Assembly (NCBI GenBank): GCA_034664125.1
Contig: JAXDIG010000056.1
Coordinates: forward strand, 1 to 64,000
Origin: JACVRW01 sp034664125
GTDB taxonomy: Bacteria; Actinomycetota; Thermoleophilia; Solirubrobacterales; Thermoleophilaceae
Direction of reading: 5' to 3'
Length of the DNA: 64,000 bases
Position 1 is the stretch's first letter; every line of letters begins with the position of its first letter. Below are positions 35,367 to 44,725 of the stretch, piece by piece. A program made the position numbers and the translations under genes. Below the pieces are notes generated by a model that had not been told where the DNA came from, ran no database searches, and worked only from the letters and a program-made list of their open reading frames with translations.

Positions 35367-36017
35367 GTGAGCGATCTGCGGCCTGCACTGGCTCGCGGCG
35401 ACGACGGCCGGCGCCGCTGCGCCTGGGGCGGCTCGACGCCCGACTACCTCGCCTACCACGACGAGGAGTGGGGCAGGCCCGTCACGGACGACCGGGGCGT
35501 CTACGAGCGCATGGTGCTGGAGGGCTTTCAGTCGGGACTGTCCTGGCTGACGATCCTGCGCAAGCGCGACAACTTCCGCTCCGCCTTCGCGGACTTCGAG
35601 ATCGAGGCGGTGGCGCGCTTCGGCGAGCGCGACGTGCGCCGCCTGCTAGCGGACGCCGGGATCGTGCGCCACCGCGGCAAGATCGAGGCCGCCATCGCCA
35701 ACGCCAAGGCCGCCGCGGAGCTCGAGGTCCCGCTGGCCGAGCTGGTCTGGTCGCGCGCCCCGCGCGGCCGCCGCGCCGCGCCGCGCGCGCTCGCCGACCT
35801 GCCCGCGGTCACCCCGGAGTCGACGGCGCTCTCCAAGGAGCTGAAGCGGCGCGGCTTTGCCTTCGTGGGGCCGACCACCGCGTACGCGGCGATGCAGGCC
35901 TGCGGCCTCGTCAACGACCACCTCGCCGGGTGCTGGGTGCGCGCCGAGGTCGAGCGCGAGCGGAGCGCCACTATCCTGCGGACGGGATGGATGAACGAGC
36001 GCTCGCCGAGCGCCTGA
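35367..36017 (+). CDS. tag: DNA-3-methyladenine glycosylase I
   Basis: 216 aa, slightly longer than typical (about 190). It removes 3-methyladenine from alkylated DNA. CAWGGSTPDYLAYHDEEWGRPV near the N-terminus and NDHLAGCWVR near the C-terminus supply the Cys/His zinc-snap residues known from Tag. The base-recognition FQSGLSWLTILRKRDNFRSAF segment between them is well conserved. An insert rich in Arg/Ala (ApRGRRAAPRA) sits before the last third. The 3' end overlaps the M20 peptidase gene by 31 nt, and the two are probably co-transcribed with the LCP gene. Confidence 0.92.
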   Translation: MSDLRPALARGDDGRRRCAWGGSTPDYLAYHDEEWGRPVTDDRGVYERMVLEGFQSGLSWLTILRKRDNFRSAFADFEIEAVARFGERDVRRLLADAGIVRHRGKIEAAIANAKAAAELEVPLAELVWSRAPRGRRAAPRALADLPAVTPESTALSKELKRRGFAFVGPTTAYAAMQACGLVNDHLAGCWVRAEVERERSATILRTGWMNERSPSA

Positions 36018-37099
36018 TCACCTACGACACGTCCACCCTCGAGGGCATGCAGAGCGCCGCCGGCTTCGTGAAGGGCTGGCTCGAGGCGCGGGACGTGGAG
36101 GTGACGGGCTACATGCACAACGGCCGGCCGGTGCTGGCCGCCACGGTCGGCCCCGCCGCCGGCACCACGGTCGTCCTGCACGGCCACCTCGACGTCGTCC
36201 CGGCGCGGCCGGAGCAGTTCTCGCCGCGACTCGAGGGGGACCGCCTGTACGGCTGCGGCGCCTACGACATGAAGGGCGGGCTCGCGTCGATGATGCTGGC
36301 CGTGCACGACCTCGCCACCCAGGACGGGGTGCGCGTGCACTTCGTCTGCGTGGCCGACGAGGAGTCCGAGGAGCTCGAGCAGCGCGGCTCCGACTACCTG
36401 GTCGAGCAGGGCTACACCGGCGACTTCGCGATCACCGGCGAGCCCACGGACATGCACATCGGCATCCAGGCCAAGGGCGTGCTGGCGATGCGGATCGAGG
36501 TCACCGGCAAGGCCGCCCACGGCTCCACGCCCTGGATCGGCGACAACGCCGTGCTCAAGGCGATCGACGTGTTCCGCCAGATCGAGGTGCTGCCGTTCGC
36601 GCGCGAGTCGTCCGACCTGTTCGATCGGCCCTCGATCAACCTGGGCCGGATCGTCGGCGGCGATGCGCTCAACAAGGTGCCCGACCTGTGCGCCATCGAC
36701 GTGGACGTGCGCTACCTGCCCGGCCAGGATGCGGACGAGATCCGCCAAGCGGTCGACGCGCTGCCGGACGCGCGCGTGGTCAAGGTGTTCCACCGGCGGC
36801 CCGCGATCGTCGAGCGTGACAACCCGTACGTGCAGGCGCTCGGCGAGGCGATCGCGCACGTCGCGCCGCCGGCCGGGGACCAGATCTCGGTGGGCCGCGA
36901 CGGCGCCTCGGACGTGATCTCCTTCCTCGACGCGGGGGTTCCGGCGGTCGAGTGCGGGCCCACGGGCGCGGGCCACCACGGCCCCGAGGAGTGGGTGTCG
37001 GTCCGGTCGCTCGGGGAATATCGACGGGCGCTGGTCGAGTTCGTGAACCTGCTCCCGGCCCACCTGGGCAAGGACGAGCGCCCACTGCGAATCGCCTGA
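35987..37099 (+). CDS. M20 family metallopeptidase (ArgE/DapE-like)
   Basis: 370 aa. Zinc ligands: His and Asp in VVLHGHLDVVP, Asp in YGCGAYDMKGGLASMM, the Glu pair in VADEESEEL, and His in GAGHHGPEEW near the C-terminus. The dimerisation lid begins at GIQAKGVLAMRIEVTGKAAHGSTPW. Family members hydrolyse N-acyl amino acids or dipeptides (acetylornithine, succinyl-diaminopimelate); which one is unclear. ATG 35987 lies 9 nt after TATCCT (35972-35977), inside the end of tag, so it may also have its own promoter. The stop TGA shares one base with the ATG of the LCP gene. Confidence 0.88.
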   Translation: MDERALAERLITYDTSTLEGMQSAAGFVKGWLEARDVEVTGYMHNGRPVLAATVGPAAGTTVVLHGHLDVVPARPEQFSPRLEGDRLYGCGAYDMKGGLASMMLAVHDLATQDGVRVHFVCVADEESEELEQRGSDYLVEQGYTGDFAITGEPTDMHIGIQAKGVLAMRIEVTGKAAHGSTPWIGDNAVLKAIDVFRQIEVLPFARESSDLFDRPSINLGRIVGGDALNKVPDLCAIDVDVRYLPGQDADEIRQAVDALPDARVVKVFHRRPAIVERDNPYVQALGEAIAHVAPPAGDQISVGRDGASDVISFLDAGVPAVECGPTGAGHHGPEEWVSVRSLGEYRRALVEFVNLLPAHLGKDERPLRIA

Positions 37100-38547
37100 T
37101 GCTCGAGGACATCCCCCGCCCCGGACTGTGGAAGCGCCTCCTGCTGGGGGCGGTGCTCGTCGTGTTCGCGGCCGCGGGGGCCACGGCGGTGGCGGCCTTC
37201 CACGAGGTCGACAAGGTGGTCCAGGCGCTCGAGCTCGGGCCGGAGCTCAAGCTGGGCAAGGGGAAGCTCGCCACCACAGACCCCGGTTCCCCCCAGACGC
37301 TGCTGATCCTGGGCTCGGACCGCCGTCCCGCGGACAACGTCGAAGGCGCCGGCGGCGGGCGGTCGGACACGATCATGCTGGTCCGCCTCGACCCGGACAA
37401 AGCGGCCACGGCGATCATGTCGCTGCCGCGCGACCTGAAGGTCGAGATCCCCGGGCACGGCACTGACAAGATCAATGCCGCCTACGAGCTGGGCGGTCCG
37501 GCGTTGACGCTGGAGACGGTGAAGGCGGTCACCAAGCTGCCGATCAACCACGTCGTCAACGTGCACTTCACCGGTTTCTGGCGCGCGGTCAACGCCGTCG
37601 GCTGCGTGTACGCGGACATCGACCGGCGCTACTTCAACGACTCGGCCGAGTACTCGTACATCAACGTCCAGCCCGGCTACCAGCGCATGTGCGGTCGGTC
37701 GGCGCTCCAGTACGTGCGCTTCCGCCACGAGGACACCGACATCGTCCGCGCCGCCCGCCAGCAGGACTTCCTGCGTCAGGCCAAGCAGCAGATCACCGCG
37801 TCGAAGCTGTTCGACAACCACACCCGTCTGACCAAGATCTTCGGCCGCAACACCAGCACCGACGCCAAGCTGCGCTCGCGCACCGAGGTGCTCAGGTTGC
37901 TGAAGCTCGCCCTCTTCTCGGCCAACCAGCCGATCCAGGAGGTCACCTTCAGGGGGGCGCTCGAGCCGAGCTACGTGACGACCACCGACGCGCAGATGGC
38001 GGAGATGACCGACGAGTTCCTCCACGTGAAGGACACACCGGGCCCGCGGGGCGCGTCCGGGCGCAAGGTGAGGCGGCCCAAGCGCAAGCACAAGCTGCGC
38101 GTGGTCGGTGGCTTGGAGGACGCCACCGGCTTCGGCAAGGATCAGGCCATCCAGGCGGTGAAGGCCGGCGCCGGCGAGACGCTCCCGGCGCTCTACCCGA
38201 CGCTGCGCCTGCAGGGCTCCGTGTACGCGGGGCCGCCGCGCGTGTACAAGCTGCGCGGCACCGACGGCAAGCGCTACGGCGCCTACCGGATGGTGCTTCA
38301 GAACCCGCGGGCAGGCGAGTACTACGGCCTCCAGGGCATCACGTGGAGAAATCCGCCGATCCTCGAGGGCGTGACCGAGAGGCGCAGGATCGGGCGGCGG
38401 ACCTACGAGCTGGCCTACGACGGCGACCGCCTGCGCCTGGTCGCATGGCGCACGCCCAAGGCCGTCTACTGGATCTCGAACACGCTGCTGCTGTCGCTGG
38501 ACGAGAAGCAGATGCTCGCCATCGCCCGGTCGGTGCGGGCGCTGTAG
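37099..38547 (+). CDS. LytR-CpsA-Psr (LCP) family glycopolymer transferase
   Basis: 482 aa. Short cytoplasmic N-terminus, one helix (about 12-34), then the LCP catalytic domain: LGSDRRPADN, GGRSDTIMLVRLDP, IMSLPRDLKVEI, TDKINAAY and the ALQYVRFRHEDTDIVRAARQQDFLR stretch with the Arg/Asp residues that bind polyprenyl-pyrophosphate. A C-terminal domain (about 345-482) follows a basic linker. LCP proteins attach lipid-linked glycopolymers to peptidoglycan, a fitting last step for the glycans made in the first half of the window. The start codon shares a base with the preceding stop. Confidence 0.92.
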   Translation: MLEDIPRPGLWKRLLLGAVLVVFAAAGATAVAAFHEVDKVVQALELGPELKLGKGKLATTDPGSPQTLLILGSDRRPADNVEGAGGGRSDTIMLVRLDPDKAATAIMSLPRDLKVEIPGHGTDKINAAYELGGPALTLETVKAVTKLPINHVVNVHFTGFWRAVNAVGCVYADIDRRYFNDSAEYSYINVQPGYQRMCGRSALQYVRFRHEDTDIVRAARQQDFLRQAKQQITASKLFDNHTRLTKIFGRNTSTDAKLRSRTEVLRLLKLALFSANQPIQEVTFRGALEPSYVTTTDAQMAEMTDEFLHVKDTPGPRGASGRKVRRPKRKHKLRVVGGLEDATGFGKDQAIQAVKAGAGETLPALYPTLRLQGSVYAGPPRVYKLRGTDGKRYGAYRMVLQNPRAGEYYGLQGITWRNPPILEGVTERRRIGRRTYELAYDGDRLRLVAWRTPKAVYWISNTLLLSLDEKQMLAIARSVRAL

Positions 38548-38557
38548 CCGGCGCGCC

Positions 38558-39355
38558 CTAGCTCCCGTGCCAGCGGGCGCGCGAGACTCTGCCGTGCCTC
38601 AGGCACAGCTCCCAGCCGCCTCTGGGCCGTCCTACCTGTTGGTAGAACAGGCAAGAGCCACGCCGGGCCGCCGGCGCGCCGAGGCGCCGCCGCAGATCGC
38701 TCTCGCGCTCGCCGATCACGTCCTCCCCGATCTCGCCGTCGACCACCGCCCCGGGACGGCGGACGGTGGGCTGGGTCACCAGCGGACGGGGCAGGGCGAA
38801 GCTCTGAGTGGAAACCGTCCCGTCCGCCTTGCGGGCCACCAGCGCAACGGTCCCCCGGTAGGAGGCCGGCAGCAGGGCGAGGAAGCCGCGGCCCGGCGAG
38901 AGCGGTAGCTGATGCGACTCGCCCGCCACTTCCAGCAGGAGCTTGCGTACGGCCGCGCCCGCGTGGCCCGCGACGATCGCGATCGGTGGCCCGAGCGCTT
39001 CGGGCACGCCCTTCGCGGCGCCCAGCTCGACTACGTCGCCGCCGGGATCCTCCACGATGCAGTGCTCGTCGGCCTCCGCCCGCGGCTGGCGCTCGAGCGC
39101 CAGGACGAAGCACACGTCGCGCGGGTGCATGCCGGGCCGGCGGACGTCCTCGAGCATCAGGGCGGAGCCGCTGCCGGGGTTGGCGGCCCGCAGCTCGGTC
39201 GCGCCAGGGACCCGGACGCCGATCGCGATTGGAGGCGCGCTCGCTGTCTTCGGTTGCTCGCCTCCGCACGCGCCGAACGCGACCGCGGTGGCGCACACTG
39301 TCAGCAGCCGGCGCACACCATCAGTACGAGCAGCGCGGGCGCGCCGGTCCTGCAT
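38558..39355 (-). CDS. Putative lipoprotein
   Basis: 265 aa. A basic N-region (RRARAARTDGVRR) and hydrophobic core end in the lipobox-like FGAC at about residue 30, followed by GGEQPK, so the mature protein should be acylated on that Cys and exposed outside the membrane. The rest is beta-rich with repeated Val/Ala/Leu strands and four further Cys late in the sequence (including RRGSCLFYQ and WELCLRHG). I do not recognise a family. It is divergent from ugd and converges with the LCP gene. Confidence 0.75.
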   Translation of the reverse strand: MQDRRARAARTDGVRRLLTVCATAVAFGACGGEQPKTASAPPIAIGVRVPGATELRAANPGSGSALMLEDVRRPGMHPRDVCFVLALERQPRAEADEHCIVEDPGGDVVELGAAKGVPEALGPPIAIVAGHAGAAVRKLLLEVAGESHQLPLSPGRGFLALLPASYRGTVALVARKADGTVSTQSFALPRPLVTQPTVRRPGAVVDGEIGEDVIGERESDLRRRLGAPAARRGSCLFYQQVGRPRGGWELCLRHGRVSRARWHGS

Positions 39356-39390
39356 GGCGTCGCGGGGCGAGTCGGTAGCCTGCGCGCCTC

Positions 39391-40671
39391 GTGGCTGACG
39401 AGAAGGAACCGATCGGGGTCATCGGCGTGGGCTGGGTCGGCTTGGTCACGGCCGCCTGCTTCGCCGAGCTGGGCCACGAGGTCTGGGCGCGCGACATCGT
39501 CCCGGAGAAGGTCGAGTCGCTGGCGCGCGGCGAGGTGCCGATCCACGAGCCGGGCCTTCCGGAGCTGGTGCGAAAGAACGCCGAGCGGCTGCACTTCACC
39601 ACCGACATGGGCGAGGTGCTCGAGCGCGCCCAGCTCCTGTTCGTGTGCGTCGACACGCCGCCCACCTACTCCGGCGACGCCGACCTCTCGCGCGTGGAGC
39701 GCGTCCTCGAAGAGCTGGGCGACTCCGACCGGCACGCCCTCGTCATGAAGAGCACGGTGCCGGTCGGCACCGGCCGCTCGATCCAGCGCCGCCGCCCGGG
39801 CACGGGCTATGTCTCGAACCCGGAGTTCCTCAAGGAGGGGAGCGCCGTCGAGGACTTCATGAAGCCGGATCGCGTGGTCGTGGGGGCCGAGGAGGCCTCG
39901 CGGGCGTACGCGGACCGCGCGCTGGCGCTGTACGCGCCGCTGGACGCGCCGGTCGTGAGCACGGACGTCGCGAGCGCCGAGATGATCAAGCTGGCCTCGA
40001 ACGCCTTCCTCGCCACGAAGATCTCGTTCATCAACGAGATCGCCAACGTGTCCGAGGAGCTGGGCGCGGACGTGCTCGAGGTGGCGCGCGGGATGGGGCT
40101 GGACGACCGGATCGGCCCCAAGTTCCTGCGCGCGGGCATCGGCTACGGCGGTTCCTGCTTTCCCAAGGACGTCCAGGCCCTCAAGCAGCTCGCCGGCAAC
40201 AGCGGCTACCACTTCCAGCTGCTGACCTCGGTGATCGAGGTCAACGAGCTCCAGAAGCGGCGCACGATCGGCAAGCTCCAGAAGCACCTCGGCTCGCTGG
40301 AGGGCAAGGAGGTGGCCCTGCTGGGCGTGGCCTTCAAGCCGGACACGGACGACATCCGTGAGGCCACCAGCCTCGTGCTGTCCGGCCGGCTCCAGGGCGA
40401 GGGCGCTCACGTGCGCGTGTACGACCCGGTGGCCGCGCAGAGCGCCAACTCGATGCTCGGCGGCGCGCGCATCTGCGACTCGGCGCTCGAGGCAGTCGAA
40501 GGCGCGGACGCCGTGGTGCTCGTGACCGAGTGGCCCGAGTTCGCCGAGCTCGACTGGACCGGCGAGGTGAAGGACCGCATGCGCGTGCCGCTGGTGATGG
40601 ACGGGCGCAACTTCCTCGACCGCGAGGCGCTGATCGAGGCCGGGTTCACCTACGAGGGCATCGGCAGGTAG
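39391..40671 (+). CDS. ugd: UDP-glucose 6-dehydrogenase
   Basis: 426 aa. Oxidises UDP-glucose to UDP-glucuronate with two NAD. N-terminal Rossmann GVIGVGWVGLVTAACFAELGHEV, MKSTVPVGTGRS, NPEFLKEGSAVEDFMKPDRVV, and the catalytic Cys256 in GYGGSCFPKDVQAL. The C-terminal domain has GVAFKPDTDDIREA. GTG 39391 is 9 nt from TAGCCT (39376-39381). First of a three-gene operon (ugd, nucleotidyltransferase, isomerase) with zero or overlapping junctions. Together with the UTP-glucose-1-phosphate uridylyltransferase at 49371 it gives a full route from glucose-1-phosphate to UDP-glucuronate. Confidence 0.94.
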   Translation: MADEKEPIGVIGVGWVGLVTAACFAELGHEVWARDIVPEKVESLARGEVPIHEPGLPELVRKNAERLHFTTDMGEVLERAQLLFVCVDTPPTYSGDADLSRVERVLEELGDSDRHALVMKSTVPVGTGRSIQRRRPGTGYVSNPEFLKEGSAVEDFMKPDRVVVGAEEASRAYADRALALYAPLDAPVVSTDVASAEMIKLASNAFLATKISFINEIANVSEELGADVLEVARGMGLDDRIGPKFLRAGIGYGGSCFPKDVQALKQLAGNSGYHFQLLTSVIEVNELQKRRTIGKLQKHLGSLEGKEVALLGVAFKPDTDDIREATSLVLSGRLQGEGAHVRVYDPVAAQSANSMLGGARICDSALEAVEGADAVVLVTEWPEFAELDWTGEVKDRMRVPLVMDGRNFLDREALIEAGFTYEGIGR

Positions 40672-41754
40672 GTGCAGGCCCTGGTTCTCGCCGGAGGCGA
40701 GGGGACGCGGCTGCGGCCGCTCACCTACACGATCCCGAAGCCGGTCATGCCGCTGGCCGGCCGGCCCTTCCTGTCGTTCATGCTCGACTGGCTCAGCTCC
40801 TACGGCGTGGACGAGGTGATCCTGTCGTGCGGCTTCATGTCGGACGGGGTCAAGCGCGTGCTGGGCGACATCTACGACGGCATGCGCCTGCGCTACGTGA
40901 TCGAGGAGGAGCCGCTCGGCACGGCCGGGCCGGTCCGGCTGGCCTTCGACGAGGGGGTGCTCGCGGAGCGGCTGCTGGTGCTGAACGGCGACGTGCTGAC
41001 CGACCTCGACCTCGGCGCCGAGCTGGCGCAGCACGTGCGCTCGAGCGCGCGCGCGACGCTCGCGCTCTACCCCGTTGAGGACACCGCCAGCTATGGCGTG
41101 GTGCCGACCGACGCGGACGGGAGGGTCGAGGCCTTCCTCGAGAAGGCGGAGGGCGAGACACCGACGAACCGCATCAACGCGGGTGCCTACGTGATCGAAC
41201 GCGACGTCGTCGCGGGCATCCCGCCCGGCCGCGCCGTGTCCTTTGAGCGCGACATCTTTCCGGAGCTGGTCGGGCACGGCCTCTACGGCTACCTCGCGGA
41301 GGGCTACTGGATCGACATCGGCACCCCGGAGCGCTACCTGGAGGCCACCTGGGACCTGCTCGCCGGCCGCGTGGCATCGAAGCTGCCGCCGCGCGACGAA
41401 ACCGGATCGCTCGTGTACGAGGGCTGCCTGATCTCCGGCGCCCACGTCGGGCCTCAGAGCGTGCTCGGCCGCCACTGCTCCGTCGGCAGCGACTCGCGCG
41501 TGGAGCGCTCGGTGCTGCACGACCGCGTCATGGTCGGGGCCGACGCCGCCGTTGTCGAGAGCGTGCTGGCCGAGGGCGCGCGGGTGGGGGAGCGCGCCCG
41601 CCTGGAACCGGGAGCGATCGCCGGGGCGGGAGCCTTGATCGGCGACGACGCCGTGATCGGCAGCGGCGCTCGCCTCGACCCCGGCGCCGAGGTGGAGGCC
41701 GGCGTCCGGGTGCCTCCGGGGGAGCGGGTCGAGGTCGTGGAGCAGGTCCAGTGA
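40672..41754 (+). CDS. Sugar-1-phosphate nucleotidylyltransferase with left-handed beta-helix
   Basis: 360 aa. LVLAGGEGTRLRPLTYTIPKPVMPLAGRPF is the nucleotide-binding signature, with LVLNGDVLTDLDL and YWIDIGTPERYLEATWDL further on. The C-terminus (about 255-345) has hexapeptide repeats (VGPQSVLGRHCSVG, IGDDAVIGSGARLD) forming a left-handed beta helix. This layout is that of GDP-mannose pyrophosphorylases (mannose-1-phosphate guanylyltransferase) and related glucose-1-phosphate enzymes. The phosphomannose/phosphoglucose isomerase next door favours GDP-mannose, but base specificity cannot be fixed by eye. GTG starts immediately after the ugd stop. Confidence 0.87.
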   Translation: MQALVLAGGEGTRLRPLTYTIPKPVMPLAGRPFLSFMLDWLSSYGVDEVILSCGFMSDGVKRVLGDIYDGMRLRYVIEEEPLGTAGPVRLAFDEGVLAERLLVLNGDVLTDLDLGAELAQHVRSSARATLALYPVEDTASYGVVPTDADGRVEAFLEKAEGETPTNRINAGAYVIERDVVAGIPPGRAVSFERDIFPELVGHGLYGYLAEGYWIDIGTPERYLEATWDLLAGRVASKLPPRDETGSLVYEGCLISGAHVGPQSVLGRHCSVGSDSRVERSVLHDRVMVGADAAVVESVLAEGARVGERARLEPGAIAGAGALIGDDAVIGSGARLDPGAEVEAGVRVPPGERVEVVEQVQ

Positions 41755-42800
41755 GCGGCGGCGCGCTCGACCGCGCCGCCATCGAGGCAGTCGACCCGAC
41801 CGGCATGCTCGGCGATGTGCTCGCCCAGCCGCACCAGCTGGGCGACGCGCTCTGGCGCGCCCAGTCGGCCGGCATCCCCAAGCAGGACCGTCCGGGTGGG
41901 CTCGTCGTCTGCGGCATGGGCGGGTCGGCGATCGGCGGCGACCTCGCAGCGGCCGCCCTCGGCGACCGCGCCACCCGGCCCATCACGACGGTGCGCGGCT
42001 ACGCGCTCGAGTCGTGGACCGGGCCGGACAGCCTCGTCCTGTGCGCCAGCTATTCCGGCGACACCGAGGAAACGCTCGCGTGCTTCGAGGCCGCCGGCGC
42101 CGCCGGCGCCGGCCGCGTGGCGCTGACCACGGGCGGCGAGCTGGCCGACGCCGCCCGGGCGGAGGGCGTGCCCGTGATCGGCGTTCCGGCCGGCATGCAG
42201 CCGCGGGCGGCGGTCATCTACATGACCGTCGGCGCGCTCGAGTGTGCCGCCCTGTGCGGCGCGGCCCCGAGCCTGCACTCGGAGATCGACACCGCGGCGG
42301 AGCTGCTCGGGACGCTGGCCGCGAAATGGGGCCCGGACGCCCCCGAGGAGTCGCAGGCCAAGGCGCTCGCGCGCGCGCTGCACGGGACGCTCCCGGTCGT
42401 CCACGGCGCCGGGCCGACCACCGCCGTCGCCCACCGCTGGAAGACTCAGATCAACGAGAACGCGGAGGCCGCGGCTTTTTGGTCCGACCTCCCGGAGGCG
42501 GACCACAACGAGATCTGCGGGTGGGGGCGCGGCCGCCGGGCCGCGCCGCTCGCGGGAGTGTTCCTGGAGGACCCAGATCAGCACCCGCGGGTTCAGCGCC
42601 GCATCGACTTGACCGCGGCCGTGGTGGAGCGCGCCGGCGCGCCGGCGCTACGCGCCGCGGCGCAGGGCGAGACGCGCCTGGAGCGCGTGCTGTCGCTGGT
42701 GCTGCTGGGCGACCTGGCCAGCGTCTACCTGGCTGTGCTCGACGGGGTGGACCCAGGTCCGGTGGAGGCGCTGTCCAGCTTCAAGTCGGCGCTCTCCTAA
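41751..42800 (+). CDS. Bifunctional phosphoglucose/phosphomannose isomerase
   Basis: 349 aa, two SIS domains. GLVVCGMGGSAIGGDL and LCASYSGDTEETL in the first, and VVHGAGPTTAVAHRWKTQINENAEAAAFWSDLPEADHNEICGW in the second, are the defining motifs of the archaeal/actinobacterial PGI/PMI family (PF10432). It interconverts fructose-6-phosphate with glucose- and mannose-6-phosphate, feeding the two enzymes before it. GTG start overlaps the preceding stop (GTGA). Translation ends one base after the left arm of the MerR operator dyad begins, so that dyad is just outside the operon. Confidence 0.92.
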   Translation: MSGGALDRAAIEAVDPTGMLGDVLAQPHQLGDALWRAQSAGIPKQDRPGGLVVCGMGGSAIGGDLAAAALGDRATRPITTVRGYALESWTGPDSLVLCASYSGDTEETLACFEAAGAAGAGRVALTTGGELADAARAEGVPVIGVPAGMQPRAAVIYMTVGALECAALCGAAPSLHSEIDTAAELLGTLAAKWGPDAPEESQAKALARALHGTLPVVHGAGPTTAVAHRWKTQINENAEAAAFWSDLPEADHNEICGWGRGRRAAPLAGVFLEDPDQHPRVQRRIDLTAAVVERAGAPALRAAAQGETRLERVLSLVLLGDLASVYLAVLDGVDPGPVEALSSFKSALS

Positions 42801-42824
42801 CCTTGACACAATCGTGGTAAGGTT
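42799..42824. promoter_or_regulatory. 26-bp dyad, probable MerR operator
   Basis: AACCTT (42799-42804) and AAGGTT (42819-42824) are perfect inverted repeats around inner CAC (42807-42809) and GTG (42814-42816), all symmetric about 42811/42812. It directly precedes the MerR gene and ends 11 nt before its ATG. Size and GC/AT pattern fit autoregulatory MerR sites, which lie between -35 and -10. Confidence 0.65.
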
Positions 42825-42835
42825 TGTCGCCGCGC

Positions 42836-43257
42836 ATGGAGGGGCTCACGATCAACGAGGCTGCGGCGACCACTGGCTGGTCGCCTCGAATGCTGCGCTA
42901 CATCGAGAGCGCGGGCCTGATCGAGCTCCCGCGCACGGAGTCCGGCTACCGCATGTTCGGACCGGGCGAGCTGCAGCGCCTGCGCACGCTGCGCGAGCTG
43001 CTCGCCGGGTTCGACTGCGCTCTGTCGGATATCGCCTTCGCCCGCCGGCTGAGCAGCGACCCTGAGCTGCGCGCCTCCCTCGACCGCTGGTTCGAGGAGC
43101 GCCCGCAGCGCCCGGAGGGAGTCGCCTCGGGCGACTGGCTCGACTGGGAGCAGGACAAGCACCAGCGTCTGCTCGACCTCGAAGATCCTCGCTCCGGCGC
43201 GGGCCAGCCCGCGCCCTCCCGCACACCATCCTCGACACCTACGGAGAACGCCGTCGC

Positions 43258-43261
<4 letters not shown>
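42836..43261 (+). CDS. MerR family transcriptional regulator
   Basis: 141 aa. N-terminal winged helix: LTINEAAATTGWSPRMLRYIESAGLI is the MerR helix-turn-helix and first wing, then RTESGYRMFGPGELQRLRTLREL. The C-terminal part is short, without the Cys residues of metal sensors, and ends with a Pro/Ser/Thr-rich tail. The stop overlaps the ATG of the S-adenosylhomocysteinase gene (ATGA), so regulator and enzyme are translated from one message. I infer that it senses a metabolite of the methylation cycle. ATG 42836 is chosen; a TTG four codons earlier would overlap the operator. Confidence 0.88.
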
Positions 43262-44685
<1,424 letters not shown>

Positions 44686-44688
44686 ACC

Positions 44689-44704
44689 GGGGGCTCGCGC
44701 CCCC
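44689..44704. terminator. GGGGG-CTCGCG-CCCCC hairpin between ahcY and its paralog
   Basis: A 5-bp all-GC stem with 6-nt loop directly after the ahcY stop. The same 17 nt (including the next G) recur at 62280-62296. No T-run follows, so attenuation or mRNA processing is as likely as full termination. Confidence 0.45.
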
Positions 44705-44725
44705 GACCGCCAGCCGGAGATCGGC

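Noticed and set aside
42803..42808. TTGACA as a -35 box for merR
   Set aside because: The only nearby -10 candidate (TAAGGT, 42818-42823) would be 9 nt away, too short; the hexamer is better explained as part of the operator dyad.
42799..43257. SAH or SAM riboswitch ahead of ahcY
   Set aside because: The ahcY start overlaps the merR stop, leaving no untranslated leader, and the short region before merR holds a DNA dyad rather than a riboswitch fold.
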